Assembly (NCBI RefSeq): GCF_004912145.1
Contig: NZ_STGT01000001.1
Coordinates: forward strand, 1,199,874-1,263,873
Origin: Peteryoungia rhizophila
GTDB lineage: Bacteria; Pseudomonadota; Alphaproteobacteria; Rhizobiales; Rhizobiaceae
Direction: 5' to 3'
Length of the DNA: 64,000 bases
The notes beneath the pieces are model-generated. The model saw nothing but the letters and a program-made list of their open reading frames with translations. It ran no database searches and had not been told where the DNA came from. The translations under genes and the position numbers were made by a program. Within the stretch, counting starts at the first letter, position 1. Every line of letters begins with the position of its first letter. This document shows positions 1 through 8,990 of the stretch, one piece after another.

Positions 1-364
1 CCTTTTCCTCATAAGGGACAGACTGGCCGAAACCCCAGATCGGGCCGGGCCAGTTGGGGTCATTCTCGACGCGTGCGACGACATGGACGTGAAGCTGGCG
101 CACGATATTGCCGATCGCGGCGATGTTGATCTTGTCGGCGCCGGTCACCTTCTTCAGAACCGTCCCCACAGTCACCTGCTCGAAGGTGAGCATTGCCTGA
201 TCAAGCGGCGTCAGATCGAAGACTTCGCTCACCGCAGGGCGCTGCGGAACGAGGATCAGCCATGGCCAGCGGCTGTCCCTCGCGAGCCGCAGGTCGCAAA
301 GGCCGAGCTTCAGGATCGACTCGCTGTCCCTGGCGAGGCGGTCATCGAGGATGAATGGCTGCAC
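1..364 (-). CDS. HIT family protein (partial, cut by left edge)
   Basis: Reading leftward from 364, 121 codons are visible before the window ends. The product carries the histidine-triad signature HVHVV at residues 92-96, with the usual upstream IGN segment, so it belongs to the HIT superfamily of nucleotide-binding hydrolases and transferases that act on nucleoside phosphoramidates or dinucleotides. The start is a GTG at 364; no ATG is available in frame nearby, and a GGGGAGA ribosome site lies about six bases upstream. It is divergent from the 4.5S RNA and dnaX. The C-terminus lies outside the window, so the exact subfamily cannot be named. Confidence 0.85.
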   Translation of the reverse strand, partial: MQPFILDDRLARDSESILKLGLCDLRLARDSRWPWLILVPQRPAVSEVFDLTPLDQAMLTFEQVTVGTVLKKVTGADKINIAAIGNIVRQLHVHVVARVENDPNWPGPIWGFGQSVPYEEK

Positions 365-418
365 GGTGTCTCTCCCCGCTTTGTTTTCAATGAAGCTAGC
401 AGTTTTTTTGGCGCTTGG

Positions 419-447
419 CTTGCATTTGGCGACGTTATTGCCGATAT
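419..447 (+). promoter_or_regulatory. Promoter of the 4.5S RNA gene
   Basis: CTTGCA at 419-424 and CGATAT at 442-447 are separated by exactly 17 bases, close to the rhizobial CTTGAC-N17-CTATAT consensus. The predicted start, about eight bases downstream, coincides with the 5' end of the SRP RNA inferred from its terminal helix. Confidence 0.65.
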
Positions 448-455
448 GTCTCCTC

Positions 456-551
456 GGGAGGTTGGTGGTGGACGAGCCACTCGCCAACCGGGTCAGGTCC
501 GGAAGGAAGCAGCCCCAACGAGCACGGCACGGGTCATCGTGCCAGCCTCCC
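456..551 (+). ncRNA. ffs: 4.5S signal recognition particle RNA
   Basis: The universally conserved SRP core is visible at 490-513 (GGTCAGGTCCGGAAGGAAGC, then AGCC), which binds Ffh and forms the tetraloop and asymmetric loop. The outer ends, GGGAGG at 456 and CCTCCC ending at 551, pair to close a single long hairpin of about 96 nucleotides, the size of small bacterial SRP RNA. It lies immediately upstream of dnaX, its common place in rhizobia. It acts with Ffh in co-translational targeting of membrane proteins. Confidence 0.93.
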
Positions 552-634
552 ACCTCATCTTCATTTCCGGCCCATGTCTCCAACACGGGCCGTGCCATGC
601 CCGGGCGCGGGCAGACGGGGAAGCTGGCAGCGCG

Positions 635-2515
635 ATGAGCGATTTAGAGCCCACTGCAGAGGCCAAGCCCGCCCCCGGCGGCTACCGCGTACTTGCCCGC
701 AAATATCGCCCCAAGGATTTCACGGACCTCATGGTCGGCCAGGAGCCGATGGTGCGGACGCTGACCAATGCGTTCGAGACCGGGCGCATTGCGCAGGCCT
801 ATATGCTGACCGGTGTGCGCGGGGTGGGCAAGACGACAACGGCCCGGATCCTGGCGCGCGCGCTGAACTACAAGACAGCCGAAATCGACAAGCCGACGAT
901 CGACCTTCGCATCCCCGGTGAACATTGCCAGGCGATCATGGAAGGTCGGCATGTCGACGTGATCGAGATGGACGCCGCCTCGCATACCGGTATCGATGAT
1001 ATCAGAGAGATCATTGAGCAGGTGCGTTATCGCCCGGTTTCGGCGCGATACAAGGTCTATATCATCGACGAAGTGCACATGCTGTCGACGGCGGCCTTCA
1101 ACGGGCTGCTAAAGACGCTCGAAGAGCCGCCGGAGCATGTGAAGTTCATCTTCGCGACGACCGAAATCCGCAAAGTTCCGATCACCGTCCTTTCCCGCTG
1201 CCAGCGCTTCGACCTGCGCCGGATCAGTGCGGGTGATCTCGTCGGGCTGTTTTCGACGATCGCATCCAAAGAAGGTATCGAGGCCGAGGAAGAGGCGCTT
1301 TCGATGATCGCGCGCGCGGCCGAAGGCTCGGCGCGTGACGGCCTCTCGTTGCTCGACCAGGCGATCGCCCATGGAAGTGGCATTGTGCATGCCGATGCCG
1401 TGCGCTCCATGCTGGGGCTGGCCGACCGGGCGCGTATCGTCGATCTCTTCGAGCATGTGGTGCGCGGTGACGTCGCGGCGGCACTTGCCGAATTCGGCAG
1501 CCAGTACGAGGCGGGCGCGAACCCGACTGTGGTCCTGACCGACCTTGCCGACTTCACCCATCTCGTGACCAGGCTCAAATACATTCCCTCTGCCGCACAG
1601 GACCCTTCACTGTCCGAAGTGGAACGGGTGCGGGGTAGCGAATTCGCCGACAGCGTGGCGGTCACAACCCTGTCTCGCATGTGGCAGATGCTGCTCAAGG
1701 GTATTCCGGAAGCGGAAGCGTCATCGCGACCGGCAGGGGCCGCCGAGATGGTGCTGATCCGGCTTGCTCATGCGGCGCATCTGCCCTCGCCCGAGGATGC
1801 GGCGCGACGTCTGCTCGAGCTTTCCAACGGTGACGGCGGGGCCGAACGTGGACCCTCTGCGCCCCGGCCGAACGGCGGTGGTGGTGGCGCCTCGATGGCG
1901 ATGCGCGTTCAGGCCGTGGCCCAGCCTTCGCCGGACAGTGGCGCGCGCCCGGCGATGAGCCAGCCGGTTGCGCATTTGCAGAGCGTGCCGGCCGGCGATG
2001 CCCTGCCTCAGGCGATGGAGCGGCGGGAAGCGAAGGTCGAGGAAACGCCGATCCCCGGGGTTCGCGTCGAGACGCTGGACGATATCGCCGATCTCTGCAC
2101 CAAGAACCGGGCACCGGTCTTGCGCGCGCAGCTTCGCCAATTCGTGCATCTCGTGAAGATCGAGCCCGGCCGGCTGGAAATTCGCCTCGAAGCGCAATGC
2201 CCGCCTGCGATCGTCAACGAGTTGAAGATGAAGCTCAGCGAGTGGACCGGCATCACCTGGTGGGTGACGTTGTCCAACGATGCGGGCGCACCGACGCTGG
2301 TCGAGGTGGAGAAAACGACACGCGAGGCGCGCCTCGTCGATGCGCGACAGGATCCCGACGTGGCCGCGATCCTCGCCCGCTTTCCGGGTGCCAAGGTCAC
2401 CGACGTCCGGATCAAGGCCGCTGCGATCGAGGACGACGACATCGCGGCTGCACCGCCGGCTGTGGCGGAATCGGCCGATGGCGATATCCTGCCGGGCGAC
2501 GACATCGAATTTTAG
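635..2515 (+). CDS. dnaX: DNA polymerase III subunit gamma/tau
   Basis: The 626-residue product is the clamp-loader ATPase that loads the beta sliding clamp. The P-loop GVRGVGKTT is at residues 60-68 and the Walker B DEVH at 145-148, followed by a sensor segment and a variable Pro/Gly-rich linker at roughly 395-460, then a tau-type C-terminal domain. The frame stays open upstream to position 83, but that stretch runs through the 4.5S RNA, so ATG 635, where family homology begins, is the better start. The zinc-module cysteines of E. coli DnaX are absent: only one Cys remains in the corresponding segment, as I recall for other alphaproteobacteria. ybaB follows 50 bases downstream. Confidence 0.95.
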   Translation: MSDLEPTAEAKPAPGGYRVLARKYRPKDFTDLMVGQEPMVRTLTNAFETGRIAQAYMLTGVRGVGKTTTARILARALNYKTAEIDKPTIDLRIPGEHCQAIMEGRHVDVIEMDAASHTGIDDIREIIEQVRYRPVSARYKVYIIDEVHMLSTAAFNGLLKTLEEPPEHVKFIFATTEIRKVPITVLSRCQRFDLRRISAGDLVGLFSTIASKEGIEAEEEALSMIARAAEGSARDGLSLLDQAIAHGSGIVHADAVRSMLGLADRARIVDLFEHVVRGDVAAALAEFGSQYEAGANPTVVLTDLADFTHLVTRLKYIPSAAQDPSLSEVERVRGSEFADSVAVTTLSRMWQMLLKGIPEAEASSRPAGAAEMVLIRLAHAAHLPSPEDAARRLLELSNGDGGAERGPSAPRPNGGGGGASMAMRVQAVAQPSPDSGARPAMSQPVAHLQSVPAGDALPQAMERREAKVEETPIPGVRVETLDDIADLCTKNRAPVLRAQLRQFVHLVKIEPGRLEIRLEAQCPPAIVNELKMKLSEWTGITWWVTLSNDAGAPTLVEVEKTTREARLVDARQDPDVAAILARFPGAKVTDVRIKAAAIEDDDIAAAPPAVAESADGDILPGDDIEF

Positions 2516-2564
2516 GGCTCAAAGCCCTTCCCGCAGAACACGACAACAATCCAAGGAGACGACG

Positions 2565-2888
2565 ATGCGCGACATCATGGGCATGATGGGCAAGGTTAAG
2601 GAAATGCAGTCCAAGATGGAAAAGATGCAGGAAGAGATCGCTGCACTTGAAATCGAAGGCAAGTCCGGCGGCGGCCTGGTGACGGTTGTTCTGACCGGTA
2701 AGGGCGAGATGCGCAGCATCAAGATCGACCCGTCGCTCTTCAAGGAAGACGACGTCGAGATACTCGAAGACCTGCTCGTTGCCGCGCACAAGGACGCCAA
2801 GGACAAGGGCGAAGCCCAGGCGCAGCAAAAGATGGCGGCGCTGACCGCCGGCATTCCGCTGCCGCCCGGCATGAAGTTCCCGTTTTGA
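2565..2888 (+). CDS. ybaB: YbaB/EbfC family nucleoid-associated protein
   Basis: A 107-residue protein with a Met-rich amphipathic N-terminus ([20 protein letters not shown]), central beta strands and a C-terminal [11 protein letters not shown] tail, all typical of the YbaB/EbfC DNA-binding family. These small dimers coat DNA, and their genes sit between dnaX and recR in most bacteria. Here recR is close but separated by two genes on the opposite strand. The start follows a strong AAGGAG site; longer readings of this frame overlap dnaX and have no support. It is probably co-transcribed with dnaX. Confidence 0.92.
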   Translation: MRDIMGMMGKVKEMQSKMEKMQEEIAALEIEGKSGGGLVTVVLTGKGEMRSIKIDPSLFKEDDVEILEDLLVAAHKDAKDKGEAQAQQKMAALTAGIPLPPGMKFPF

Positions 2889-2910
2889 TCACTGCCTTCG
2901 ATCGGGTCTG

Positions 2911-3801
2911 TCAGGGATAGACCCGGTCACTCCAGGGGTTGCGCCCGTCGCGCAGGAAATCGAGGCTTTGGCGCCAGAAACCAGTCTGGTGCCGGGCGTG
3001 AAAGAGATCGAAGTGGCCGACCTTGGCAAAGCCGAGGTCATGCGGCGTCAGGAGCACCTTGGTCACGGTCGCGCTCCGATAGTAGCGCATGGCACGGCTT
3101 ATCGCCTTCGGTGTCGCGAATTCATCATCCGACATCGTGACGCTGAGGATAGGGCCGGTTGCGGTCGCGAACCGGTCGCACATCACCTCGGCGGCCTTGC
3201 GCGATAGGCCTTGTTCGGCGCTTGCCTGCTGCAGTCCCCATCCATAAGCCACCCCCTTGGGCAGATCTTCGAGCCAGCCGAGGCGTTTGCCCGGAAAGTG
3301 GCCGAGCGCGAATGTGATGGCAGGCATGGCAACATGCCATTTGAGAAAAAGCTGCAGGCGGCGGGTCGGCGTGTAGTCACCCCAATAGCCGTACTGACCA
3401 CTGACCGAGAGCATAGCCGAGACGCGCCCGACGGCTGACGAATAGCCCGGCAGGAAGCCGCCAATACTGTGGCCGACGACGAGGACGCGGCCAGAGCGGT
3501 CTTGGTCGAGAGCATGGCGCAGAGCCGCGTCGAAGTCCTTTTCGCCCCACTGACGCCATGTGAAGGTCGAGCCATCCAGGCTTTCGGGACGGGAGAGACC
3601 AATGCCACGATAGTCATATGTGAGGACACCAAAGCCATTGGCTGCGAGGTAGGCGGCATAGCGGTGGTAATAGCGAGCATGGACTCCCGTCGCCGGATTG
3701 ATGATGACAGTCGTTGTTGGCGTAGGTTCCGCAGGCCTCCACCAATGACCAGTCAGCCGTACATCATCCGCTGCGGTCAGCTCTGTTATCCTCGGTTCCA
3801 T
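2911..3801 (-). CDS. Alpha/beta fold hydrolase
   Basis: A 296-residue serine-hydrolase-like protein. The nucleophile elbow GHSIGG places the serine near residue 112, and the N-terminal part has the YDYRGIGLS pattern seen in monoglyceride-lipase-like hydrolases. A late HDLGF segment and GHFDLF could supply the acid and histidine of the triad. Of three in-frame ATGs, the third (3801) is chosen because GGGAGG lies just upstream. It converges on ybaB and its substrate cannot be told from sequence. It is an insertion of unrelated function between ybaB and recR. Confidence 0.8.
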   Translation of the reverse strand: MEPRITELTAADDVRLTGHWWRPAEPTPTTTVIINPATGVHARYYHRYAAYLAANGFGVLTYDYRGIGLSRPESLDGSTFTWRQWGEKDFDAALRHALDQDRSGRVLVVGHSIGGFLPGYSSAVGRVSAMLSVSGQYGYWGDYTPTRRLQLFLKWHVAMPAITFALGHFPGKRLGWLEDLPKGVAYGWGLQQASAEQGLSRKAAEVMCDRFATATGPILSVTMSDDEFATPKAISRAMRYYRSATVTKVLLTPHDLGFAKVGHFDLFHARHQTGFWRQSLDFLRDGRNPWSDRVYP

Positions 3802-3882
3802 GACCCCTCCCATGCGGGGCGGCATCATGGCGAGAAGCGTGGGTCGGGTAAAGTCAGGCTGCTTTAAGACCTTCGGCGGATC

Positions 3883-4503
3883 TCACATCTCGCCGGCGGT
3901 GATTGCATCCCTGACCTTGTAGTTGACGGGAACGGCCAGATAACGGGCACGATCGGCCTCGCTCAGCCTACGGCCGAAGGTCGCCATCATCTCGCGCATC
4001 GTCACGCGGTCACCCGACCAGGGCATGAACTCGACCGGTTGACCCGCTTCGATCATACCACCCTGGATCACACGCGTGTAAGCACCCGGGCGGGCGGCGC
4101 GGGTGTAGCGCTTGACGATGGTCGGATCGTCCATCTTGGCGGCGAAGGTCGCGCAGGGCATGCGGGCAGAGGTCACTTCAAGAAGCACCTCGCCGATGGC
4201 GAGCCTGTCGCCGGCCGCCAGCATGGCGCTTTCCATACCTTCGATCACGAGGTTTTCACCGAAGGTACCGTAGGGAAGATCGCGGCCGAGTTCGGCCCTC
4301 CACCAGTCGAGATCGACGGAACCTTCGATATAGACGGCCTGATCGACGCCGCCATGATGCTTGCGATTGAGGATCGCGTCGCCGACGAGGCCCTCGGCAT
4401 CGACCATGATCGGACCCTGGATGGCGAGCTTGTTGATGCCGGTCTTGTATTTCTTGCCGGGCAGGATCTCGGGGCGACCGAGGCAGACGGCGAGGATTTT
4501 CAT
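3883..4503 (-). CDS. MOSC domain protein (YiiM-like)
   Basis: A 206-residue MOSC-domain protein of the YiiM type, a family linked to molybdenum-cofactor-dependent reduction of N-hydroxylated compounds. The conserved cysteine expected to bind or transfer sulfur/Moco is seen in [10 protein letters not shown], near residue 137, and the [11 protein letters not shown] and YGTFGENL segments are family hallmarks. The gene is divergent from recR with about 56 bases between the starts. There is no Moco biosynthesis gene nearby, so its partner is unknown. Confidence 0.85.
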   Translation of the reverse strand: MKILAVCLGRPEILPGKKYKTGINKLAIQGPIMVDAEGLVGDAILNRKHHGGVDQAVYIEGSVDLDWWRAELGRDLPYGTFGENLVIEGMESAMLAAGDRLAIGEVLLEVTSARMPCATFAAKMDDPTIVKRYTRAARPGAYTRVIQGGMIEAGQPVEFMPWSGDRVTMREMMATFGRRLSEADRARYLAVPVNYKVRDAITAGEM

Positions 4504-4559
4504 CTGGAGCGCTCCTTCGGCGATTCCGTTTGGCGTCTATATGGGCTAGAAACGCCGCC

Positions 4560-5165
4560 ATGGCAAAACGAGTCACCGGCCCCGAAATCGAAAAACTCAT
4601 CCAGCTTCTGGCGAAAGTGCCGGGGCTCGGGCCACGCTCGGCGCGGCGTGCGGCGCTGCACCTGATCAAGAAGAAGGATCAGCTTCTCGGGCCGCTCGGC
4701 CACGCCATGGGCGAGGCCTATGACAAGGTGAAGATCTGCTCCTGCTGCGGCAATGTCGATACGATCGACCCCTGCACCGTCTGCACCGACGTGGCTCGCG
4801 ACCAGTCCGTCATCATCGTCGTTGAGGATGTCTCCGACCTCTGGGCGCTGGAGCGGGCCGGCGCGATGAATGCCGCCTATCATGTGCTGGGCGGCACGCT
4901 GTCGCCGCTCGACGGGATCGGGCCCGACGATCTCAACATCAAGGGACTGATCGACCGCGTGGCCAAAGGGGGCGTTCGCGAAATCATCATCGCCGTCAAC
5001 GCGACGGTCGAGGGCCAGACCACAGCACACTATATAACCGACCACCTGACCGGCCTGGACATCAAGACCACACGGCTCGCCCATGGAGTCCCTGTCGGTG
5101 GCGAGCTCGATTATCTGGACGAGGGAACACTGTCTGCGGCGCTAAGGGCCCGGACCACGATCTGA
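4560..5165 (+). CDS. recR: Recombination protein RecR
   Basis: A 201-residue protein with all RecR domains in order: N-terminal helix-hairpin-helix ([15 protein letters not shown]), the C4 zinc finger CSCCGN...CTVC, and a Toprim domain ([12 protein letters not shown]). RecR works with RecF and RecO to load RecA on gapped DNA. ATG 4560 gives the standard [13 protein letters not shown] start; a TTG 30 bases upstream is less likely. It is close to dnaX-ybaB, as in most bacteria, though here separated by two minus-strand genes. Confidence 0.95.
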   Translation: MAKRVTGPEIEKLIQLLAKVPGLGPRSARRAALHLIKKKDQLLGPLGHAMGEAYDKVKICSCCGNVDTIDPCTVCTDVARDQSVIIVVEDVSDLWALERAGAMNAAYHVLGGTLSPLDGIGPDDLNIKGLIDRVAKGGVREIIIAVNATVEGQTTAHYITDHLTGLDIKTTRLAHGVPVGGELDYLDEGTLSAALRARTTI

Positions 5166-5181
5166 CCGCGAGGAAGAACCG

Positions 5182-6444
5182 ATGGCACGAACCCGCAAGC
5201 CATTCCGCTGGCTGATGACCACCGTATCGCTGATGCTGGCCGGGAATTTCGCCGCGCCGGCTGCTGCCGCTTCGCGCAGTGCCGTCGAAGCGCAGTTCCG
5301 GCAATGGATAGCCAGCGATCTATGGCGCGCCGCTCAAGAAGGCGGGATCAGTAAACAGATCTTCGACCAGACGCTTCAGGGCGTGCAGCTGAACTGGGAT
5401 CTGCCCGATCTCGTGCCCCCGGGCACCGAGCCCCCGAAGGAGCGGACGCAGAGCCAGGCGGAGTTCAGCTCTCCTGCCTCCTATTTCAACGAGAAGCGTC
5501 TGCAGGGACTGGCCGCGACCGGCCGGAGCCTTGCGAGCCAGCATGCGGCGACGCTGCGCAAGGTCGAGACGACCTATGGGGTTCCGGGCTCTGTTATCGT
5601 CGCCATCTGGGGACGCGAGTCCGGCTATGGACGGGCAAAACTCCCGCATTCGGCGATCGACGTGCTAGCGACCAAGGCCTTCATGTCGACGCGCAAGCCG
5701 ATGTTCCAGCAAGAGCTGATCTCGGCGCTGCATATCGTCGAGAGCGGGGATGTCAGTGCCAACAGGCTGATGGGCTCCTGGGCCGGCGCATTGGGACAGC
5801 CGCAGTTCATGCCTGGCAGCTACCTGAAATACGCAGTCGATTTCGACGGCGACGGCAAACGCGACATCTGGAATTCCGTGCCGGACACGCTCGCTTCGAT
5901 CGCCAACTATCTGGTGAAGAGCGGCTGGCAGAAGGGGCGAGACTGGGGCTACGAGATCAGCATTCCCGACGGCGTCTCCTGCGCGCAGGAAGGACCGGAT
6001 AGGGCCAAGGCAGTCTCTGCCTGGGCGAGTGGCGGGCTGACACGGATCTCCGGTCGGGCATTTCCGTCGTCGGAGGCGTCTCAGCCGGCGATGATGCTGG
6101 TGCCGGCCGGCACCTATGGTCCGGAATTCCTCGTCACGCCGAACTTCTACGTGCTCAAGGAATACAACAATTCCGATCTCTACGCGCTGTTCATCGGCAA
6201 CCTCGCCGACCGTATCGCGCATGGCGGCGGGGCGTTCAAGGCCTCCTGGGGCGATGTCGGCAAGATGCTGCGCTCGGACGTGCTCGCTATGCAGAAGGCT
6301 CTGGTCTCGCAAGGCTACGACGTTGGCAAGGTGGACGGCCTGCCCGGCTTCAAGACGCGGCGTTCGCTCGGAGAATGGCAGGCGAAGAACGGGATGAAAC
6401 CGAGCTGCTATCCGAGCGCCGACCTCAAGTCCAAGCTGCGCTGA
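5182..6444 (+). CDS. Lytic murein transglycosylase, MltB type
   Basis: A 420-residue exported enzyme that cleaves peptidoglycan non-hydrolytically. Residues 1-30 form a signal peptide ending in a run of alanines. The SLT_2/MltB catalytic domain carries the probable catalytic Glu146 in GRESGYG, and the QPQFMPGSYLKYAVDFDGDG motif is diagnostic of the family. Residues about 360-420 form a peptidoglycan-binding domain (DVLAMQKALVSQGYDVGKVD). No lipobox is present, so it is likely periplasmic and soluble. It starts 16 bases after recR with an AGGAAG site, so it may be read from the same transcript. Confidence 0.9.
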   Translation: MARTRKPFRWLMTTVSLMLAGNFAAPAAAASRSAVEAQFRQWIASDLWRAAQEGGISKQIFDQTLQGVQLNWDLPDLVPPGTEPPKERTQSQAEFSSPASYFNEKRLQGLAATGRSLASQHAATLRKVETTYGVPGSVIVAIWGRESGYGRAKLPHSAIDVLATKAFMSTRKPMFQQELISALHIVESGDVSANRLMGSWAGALGQPQFMPGSYLKYAVDFDGDGKRDIWNSVPDTLASIANYLVKSGWQKGRDWGYEISIPDGVSCAQEGPDRAKAVSAWASGGLTRISGRAFPSSEASQPAMMLVPAGTYGPEFLVTPNFYVLKEYNNSDLYALFIGNLADRIAHGGGAFKASWGDVGKMLRSDVLAMQKALVSQGYDVGKVDGLPGFKTRRSLGEWQAKNGMKPSCYPSADLKSKLR

Positions 6445-6453
6445 CGATCAACC

Positions 6454-8088
6454 TCAGTGGTGATCGATATGCGACTGGTGGAATACGTCGTCCGCAGGCG
6501 GGATCGCCTGCCGCTCGATCATGCGGTGGACCTTGGGTGGCGTCGCACCTCGGTGCAGTTCCATTAGGCGGTCGGTGATCTCGGCATCCGCCTTGGTGCG
6601 ACGCTGATTGTGGCGGACGTAATCCACCCAGGTCGGCACGTGATAGGTCTCCGTCCAGATCTCCGGTGTTTCGAGATCCCGCATCAGCGCCCAGTTGCGC
6701 GCACCGTCCCGCAGGCGGATGCGGCGGCGCTCGACCATGACCGCTAAGAATTCCGGCACATCTTCGTCGTCGATCTGGAAATCGACATGGATGACGATCG
6801 GGCCGCTACGGGGGCGGATGTCGAGCTTCAGGGAAGGTTCGTTGAAGCGGTTGAGTGGATCGAGATCGAGGGCGGCGAAGGCGGGCATGGGCAGAAAGAA
6901 GCCGATGAAGACGCCGACCATCATCAACAGGCTCGATGCCACCAGGGCGTGGCCGGAGCCATAGTTTTCGGCCACGCTGCCCCAGAGCCAGCTGCCTGTG
7001 GCCATGCCGCCGAAGGTGGCGGTCTGGTAAAGCGATAGTGCGCGTCCCACGACCCAGCGGGGAGCGGAGAGCTGGACGACGGTGTTGAACAGAGAAAGCG
7101 CCAGCACCCAGCAGGCGCCGGCCACCATCAGGGCAAGCGCCGTGATCCACACCGAGGTGCTGATGCCTGTGACCGCTGCGGCGACCGCAAATCCGGCGAA
7201 GGCGGCGCGGACGATGTCTTCGCTTGACAGGAGTTCGCGCGCACGCTGGTTGGAAAAGGCGCCGAAGATGGCACCGAGACCGAAGGCGCCGAGCAAGCCG
7301 CCGAAGGTGAGCGGACCGCCGGACAGCTGATCGCGCGCGACGATCGGCAGGAGCGAGAGGATTGCCGTTGCCGTTAGGCCGAAGACGAAGCCGCGGAACA
7401 GCACCTTGCCCAGATTGGGCGACATCGCCAAGTAACGCAGTCCGGCTCCGATGGCTGATCCCAGATCTTCGCGTGGCAGCGGATTCTTCGGAATGTTCGG
7501 CTGCCAGCGGAAGAGCGCATAGGTGATGGCGAAGTATGAAAGCGTATTGACGGCAAAGGCTGCCGCAGCACCTGCGGCAGCCACGATCGCGCCGCCGATC
7601 GCCGGACCAACACTACGGGTGATATTGAAGCCCATGCTGTTGAGCGAGACGGCTGACGGCAGATCGGCACGCGGGACGAGGTCGCCGACCGAGGCCTGCC
7701 AGGACGGGTTGTTGAGTGCGGTGCCACAGCCGATCAGGAAGGTGAAGGCGAGCAGCGCCCAGGGGGTGATCAGGCCGAGGAAGGCAAACAGCGTCAGAAG
7801 AGCCGAGACTGATATCATGAAGAGCTGGGCGGCGATCATGACCCGACGGCGATCGAAGCTATCGGCGATGGCACCGGCGACCAGAGACAAGAGCATGATC
7901 GGTCCGGTATTCGACGCCTGGACAAGCGCCACCATGTTTTCGGAGGTCGAGATCGATGCCATCATCCAGGCAGCGCCGACACCCTGGATCAGGCCACCGA
8001 GATTGGACGAGATGCTGGCGAGCCAGATCCGGCGATAGGCTTCGTTGCGGAGAGGCAGAAGCGGAGAGCGGCGTTCGTGTGTGGGCAT
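6454..8088 (-). CDS. MFS transporter, enterobactin-exporter-like, with soluble C-terminal domain
   Basis: A 544-residue protein: about 400 residues with 10-12 hydrophobic segments and the MFS loop motif SFDRRRV between the second and third helices, then about 130 hydrophilic residues (from IVIHVDFQIDDEDV) ending in a His-rich tail. This MFS_3 layout with a ferredoxin-like cytosolic domain is widespread in rhizobia and usually annotated as an exporter of unknown substrate. It converges with the transglycosylase gene, nine bases apart, and diverges from the rimP operon. The ribosome site is weak. Confidence 0.8.
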   Translation of the reverse strand: MPTHERRSPLLPLRNEAYRRIWLASISSNLGGLIQGVGAAWMMASISTSENMVALVQASNTGPIMLLSLVAGAIADSFDRRRVMIAAQLFMISVSALLTLFAFLGLITPWALLAFTFLIGCGTALNNPSWQASVGDLVPRADLPSAVSLNSMGFNITRSVGPAIGGAIVAAAGAAAAFAVNTLSYFAITYALFRWQPNIPKNPLPREDLGSAIGAGLRYLAMSPNLGKVLFRGFVFGLTATAILSLLPIVARDQLSGGPLTFGGLLGAFGLGAIFGAFSNQRARELLSSEDIVRAAFAGFAVAAAVTGISTSVWITALALMVAGACWVLALSLFNTVVQLSAPRWVVGRALSLYQTATFGGMATGSWLWGSVAENYGSGHALVASSLLMMVGVFIGFFLPMPAFAALDLDPLNRFNEPSLKLDIRPRSGPIVIHVDFQIDDEDVPEFLAVMVERRRIRLRDGARNWALMRDLETPEIWTETYHVPTWVDYVRHNQRRTKADAEITDRLMELHRGATPPKVHRMIERQAIPPADDVFHQSHIDHH

Positions 8089-8197
8089 GTCTTAAACTTT
8101 TCTGGCCGCAAACGTCTCCGGGAAAGGCTGCGATCGCCACGACCTTGCCTTGCGCAACGCATAAAAGGCAAGATTGTTTTGCCCCGTGCGCGAAAAG

Positions 8198-8226
8198 CTT
8201 GCAAAAGACGGGACAGTCGCGTATAT
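8198..8226 (+). promoter_or_regulatory. Promoter of the rimP-nusA-infB operon
   Basis: CTTGCA at 8198-8203 and GTATAT at 8221-8226 are separated by 17 bases, a good match to the rhizobial housekeeping consensus. It would start transcription near 8233, giving a leader of about 85 bases before rimP that contains the attenuator at 8254-8285. Confidence 0.6.
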
Positions 8227-8253
8227 CCGCTTCAAATTCTTGATCGACAGATG

Positions 8254-8286
8254 AAGGGTGGGCCCGAAAGGACCCGCTCTTTTTTA
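8254..8286 (+). terminator. Intrinsic-terminator-like attenuator in the rimP leader
   Basis: A 12-base-pair stem (8254-8265 with 8270-8281, one C-A mismatch and two G-T pairs) capped by a GAAA loop is followed directly by a run of T residues (8280-8285). It has the form of a Rho-independent terminator but lies between the operon promoter and the TTG start of rimP, so it probably attenuates the operon. Similar premature terminators upstream of rimP have been noted in other proteobacteria. Confidence 0.65.
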
Positions 8287-8318
8287 TTGGCGATCGCAGC
8301 CAATCGGGAGTAAAACGA

Positions 8319-8933
8319 TTGTCCGAAGACATGCCGAAGCCGGAACCCGGCGAAGCACGGATCATCACCGAGACGGGACTTGACCGTCGTATCGCAGACA
8401 TTATCGAGCCCGTGCTCGTCGCGATGGATTTCAAGCTGGTTCGCGTCCGAATGATGAACCAGAACGGAATGACGCTGCAGATCATGGCGGAGCGCACCGA
8501 CGGCACGATGACCGTCGAAGATTGCGAAGCCGTATCAATGGCAGTGTCGCCGGCGCTTGACGTCGAGGATCCGGTCGACAAGGCCTATCACCTCGAAGTG
8601 TCGTCGCCGGGCATTGACCGTCCGATGGTTCGCAAGTCAGATTTCACCCGTTGGCAGGGTCACATCGTGAAGTGCGAGACCTCGATTCTGGTCGATAACC
8701 GCAAGCGCTTCCGCGGCAAGATCACGGACGTGACCCAGGACGGATTTACCCTGGAACGCGACCAGGTGGCATATGGCGAAGAACCGAAGGTGGTTATCCC
8801 CTTCAACACGCTCGCCGAAGCTAAACTCATTCTGACGGACGATCTGATCCGTGACGCGCTCCGAGCCGACAAGCTCGCCAAGGCGCAGGCCGCGAACCAG
8901 AACGACGACGACGACGACGACAGCGAAGAATAA
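8319..8933 (+). CDS. rimP: Ribosome maturation factor RimP
   Basis: A 204-residue protein required for 30S subunit maturation. It has the RimP N-terminal alpha/beta domain ([20 protein letters not shown] is the family signature), a C-terminal SH3-like domain, and a highly acidic end of Asp residues. The start is TTG 8319: a GGGAG site lies eight bases upstream, whereas the first ATG (8331) would be too far from it. It is the first gene of the operon, with nusA 57 bases downstream. Confidence 0.92.
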   Translation: MSEDMPKPEPGEARIITETGLDRRIADIIEPVLVAMDFKLVRVRMMNQNGMTLQIMAERTDGTMTVEDCEAVSMAVSPALDVEDPVDKAYHLEVSSPGIDRPMVRKSDFTRWQGHIVKCETSILVDNRKRFRGKITDVTQDGFTLERDQVAYGEEPKVVIPFNTLAEAKLILTDDLIRDALRADKLAKAQAANQNDDDDDDSEE

Positions 8934-8990
8934 CGTTTTGACCTATAGCCCGAGGCCGATGCCTGGGCGTGAAGACGGAGACCTAAGACA

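Noticed and set aside
83..634. N-terminal extension of dnaX to position 83
   Set aside because: The extension runs through the divergent HIT gene and the 4.5S RNA, and family similarity begins at 635.
635..2515. Programmed frameshift in dnaX producing a gamma form
   Set aside because: I found no A-AAA-AAG type slippery run in the relevant part of the gene.
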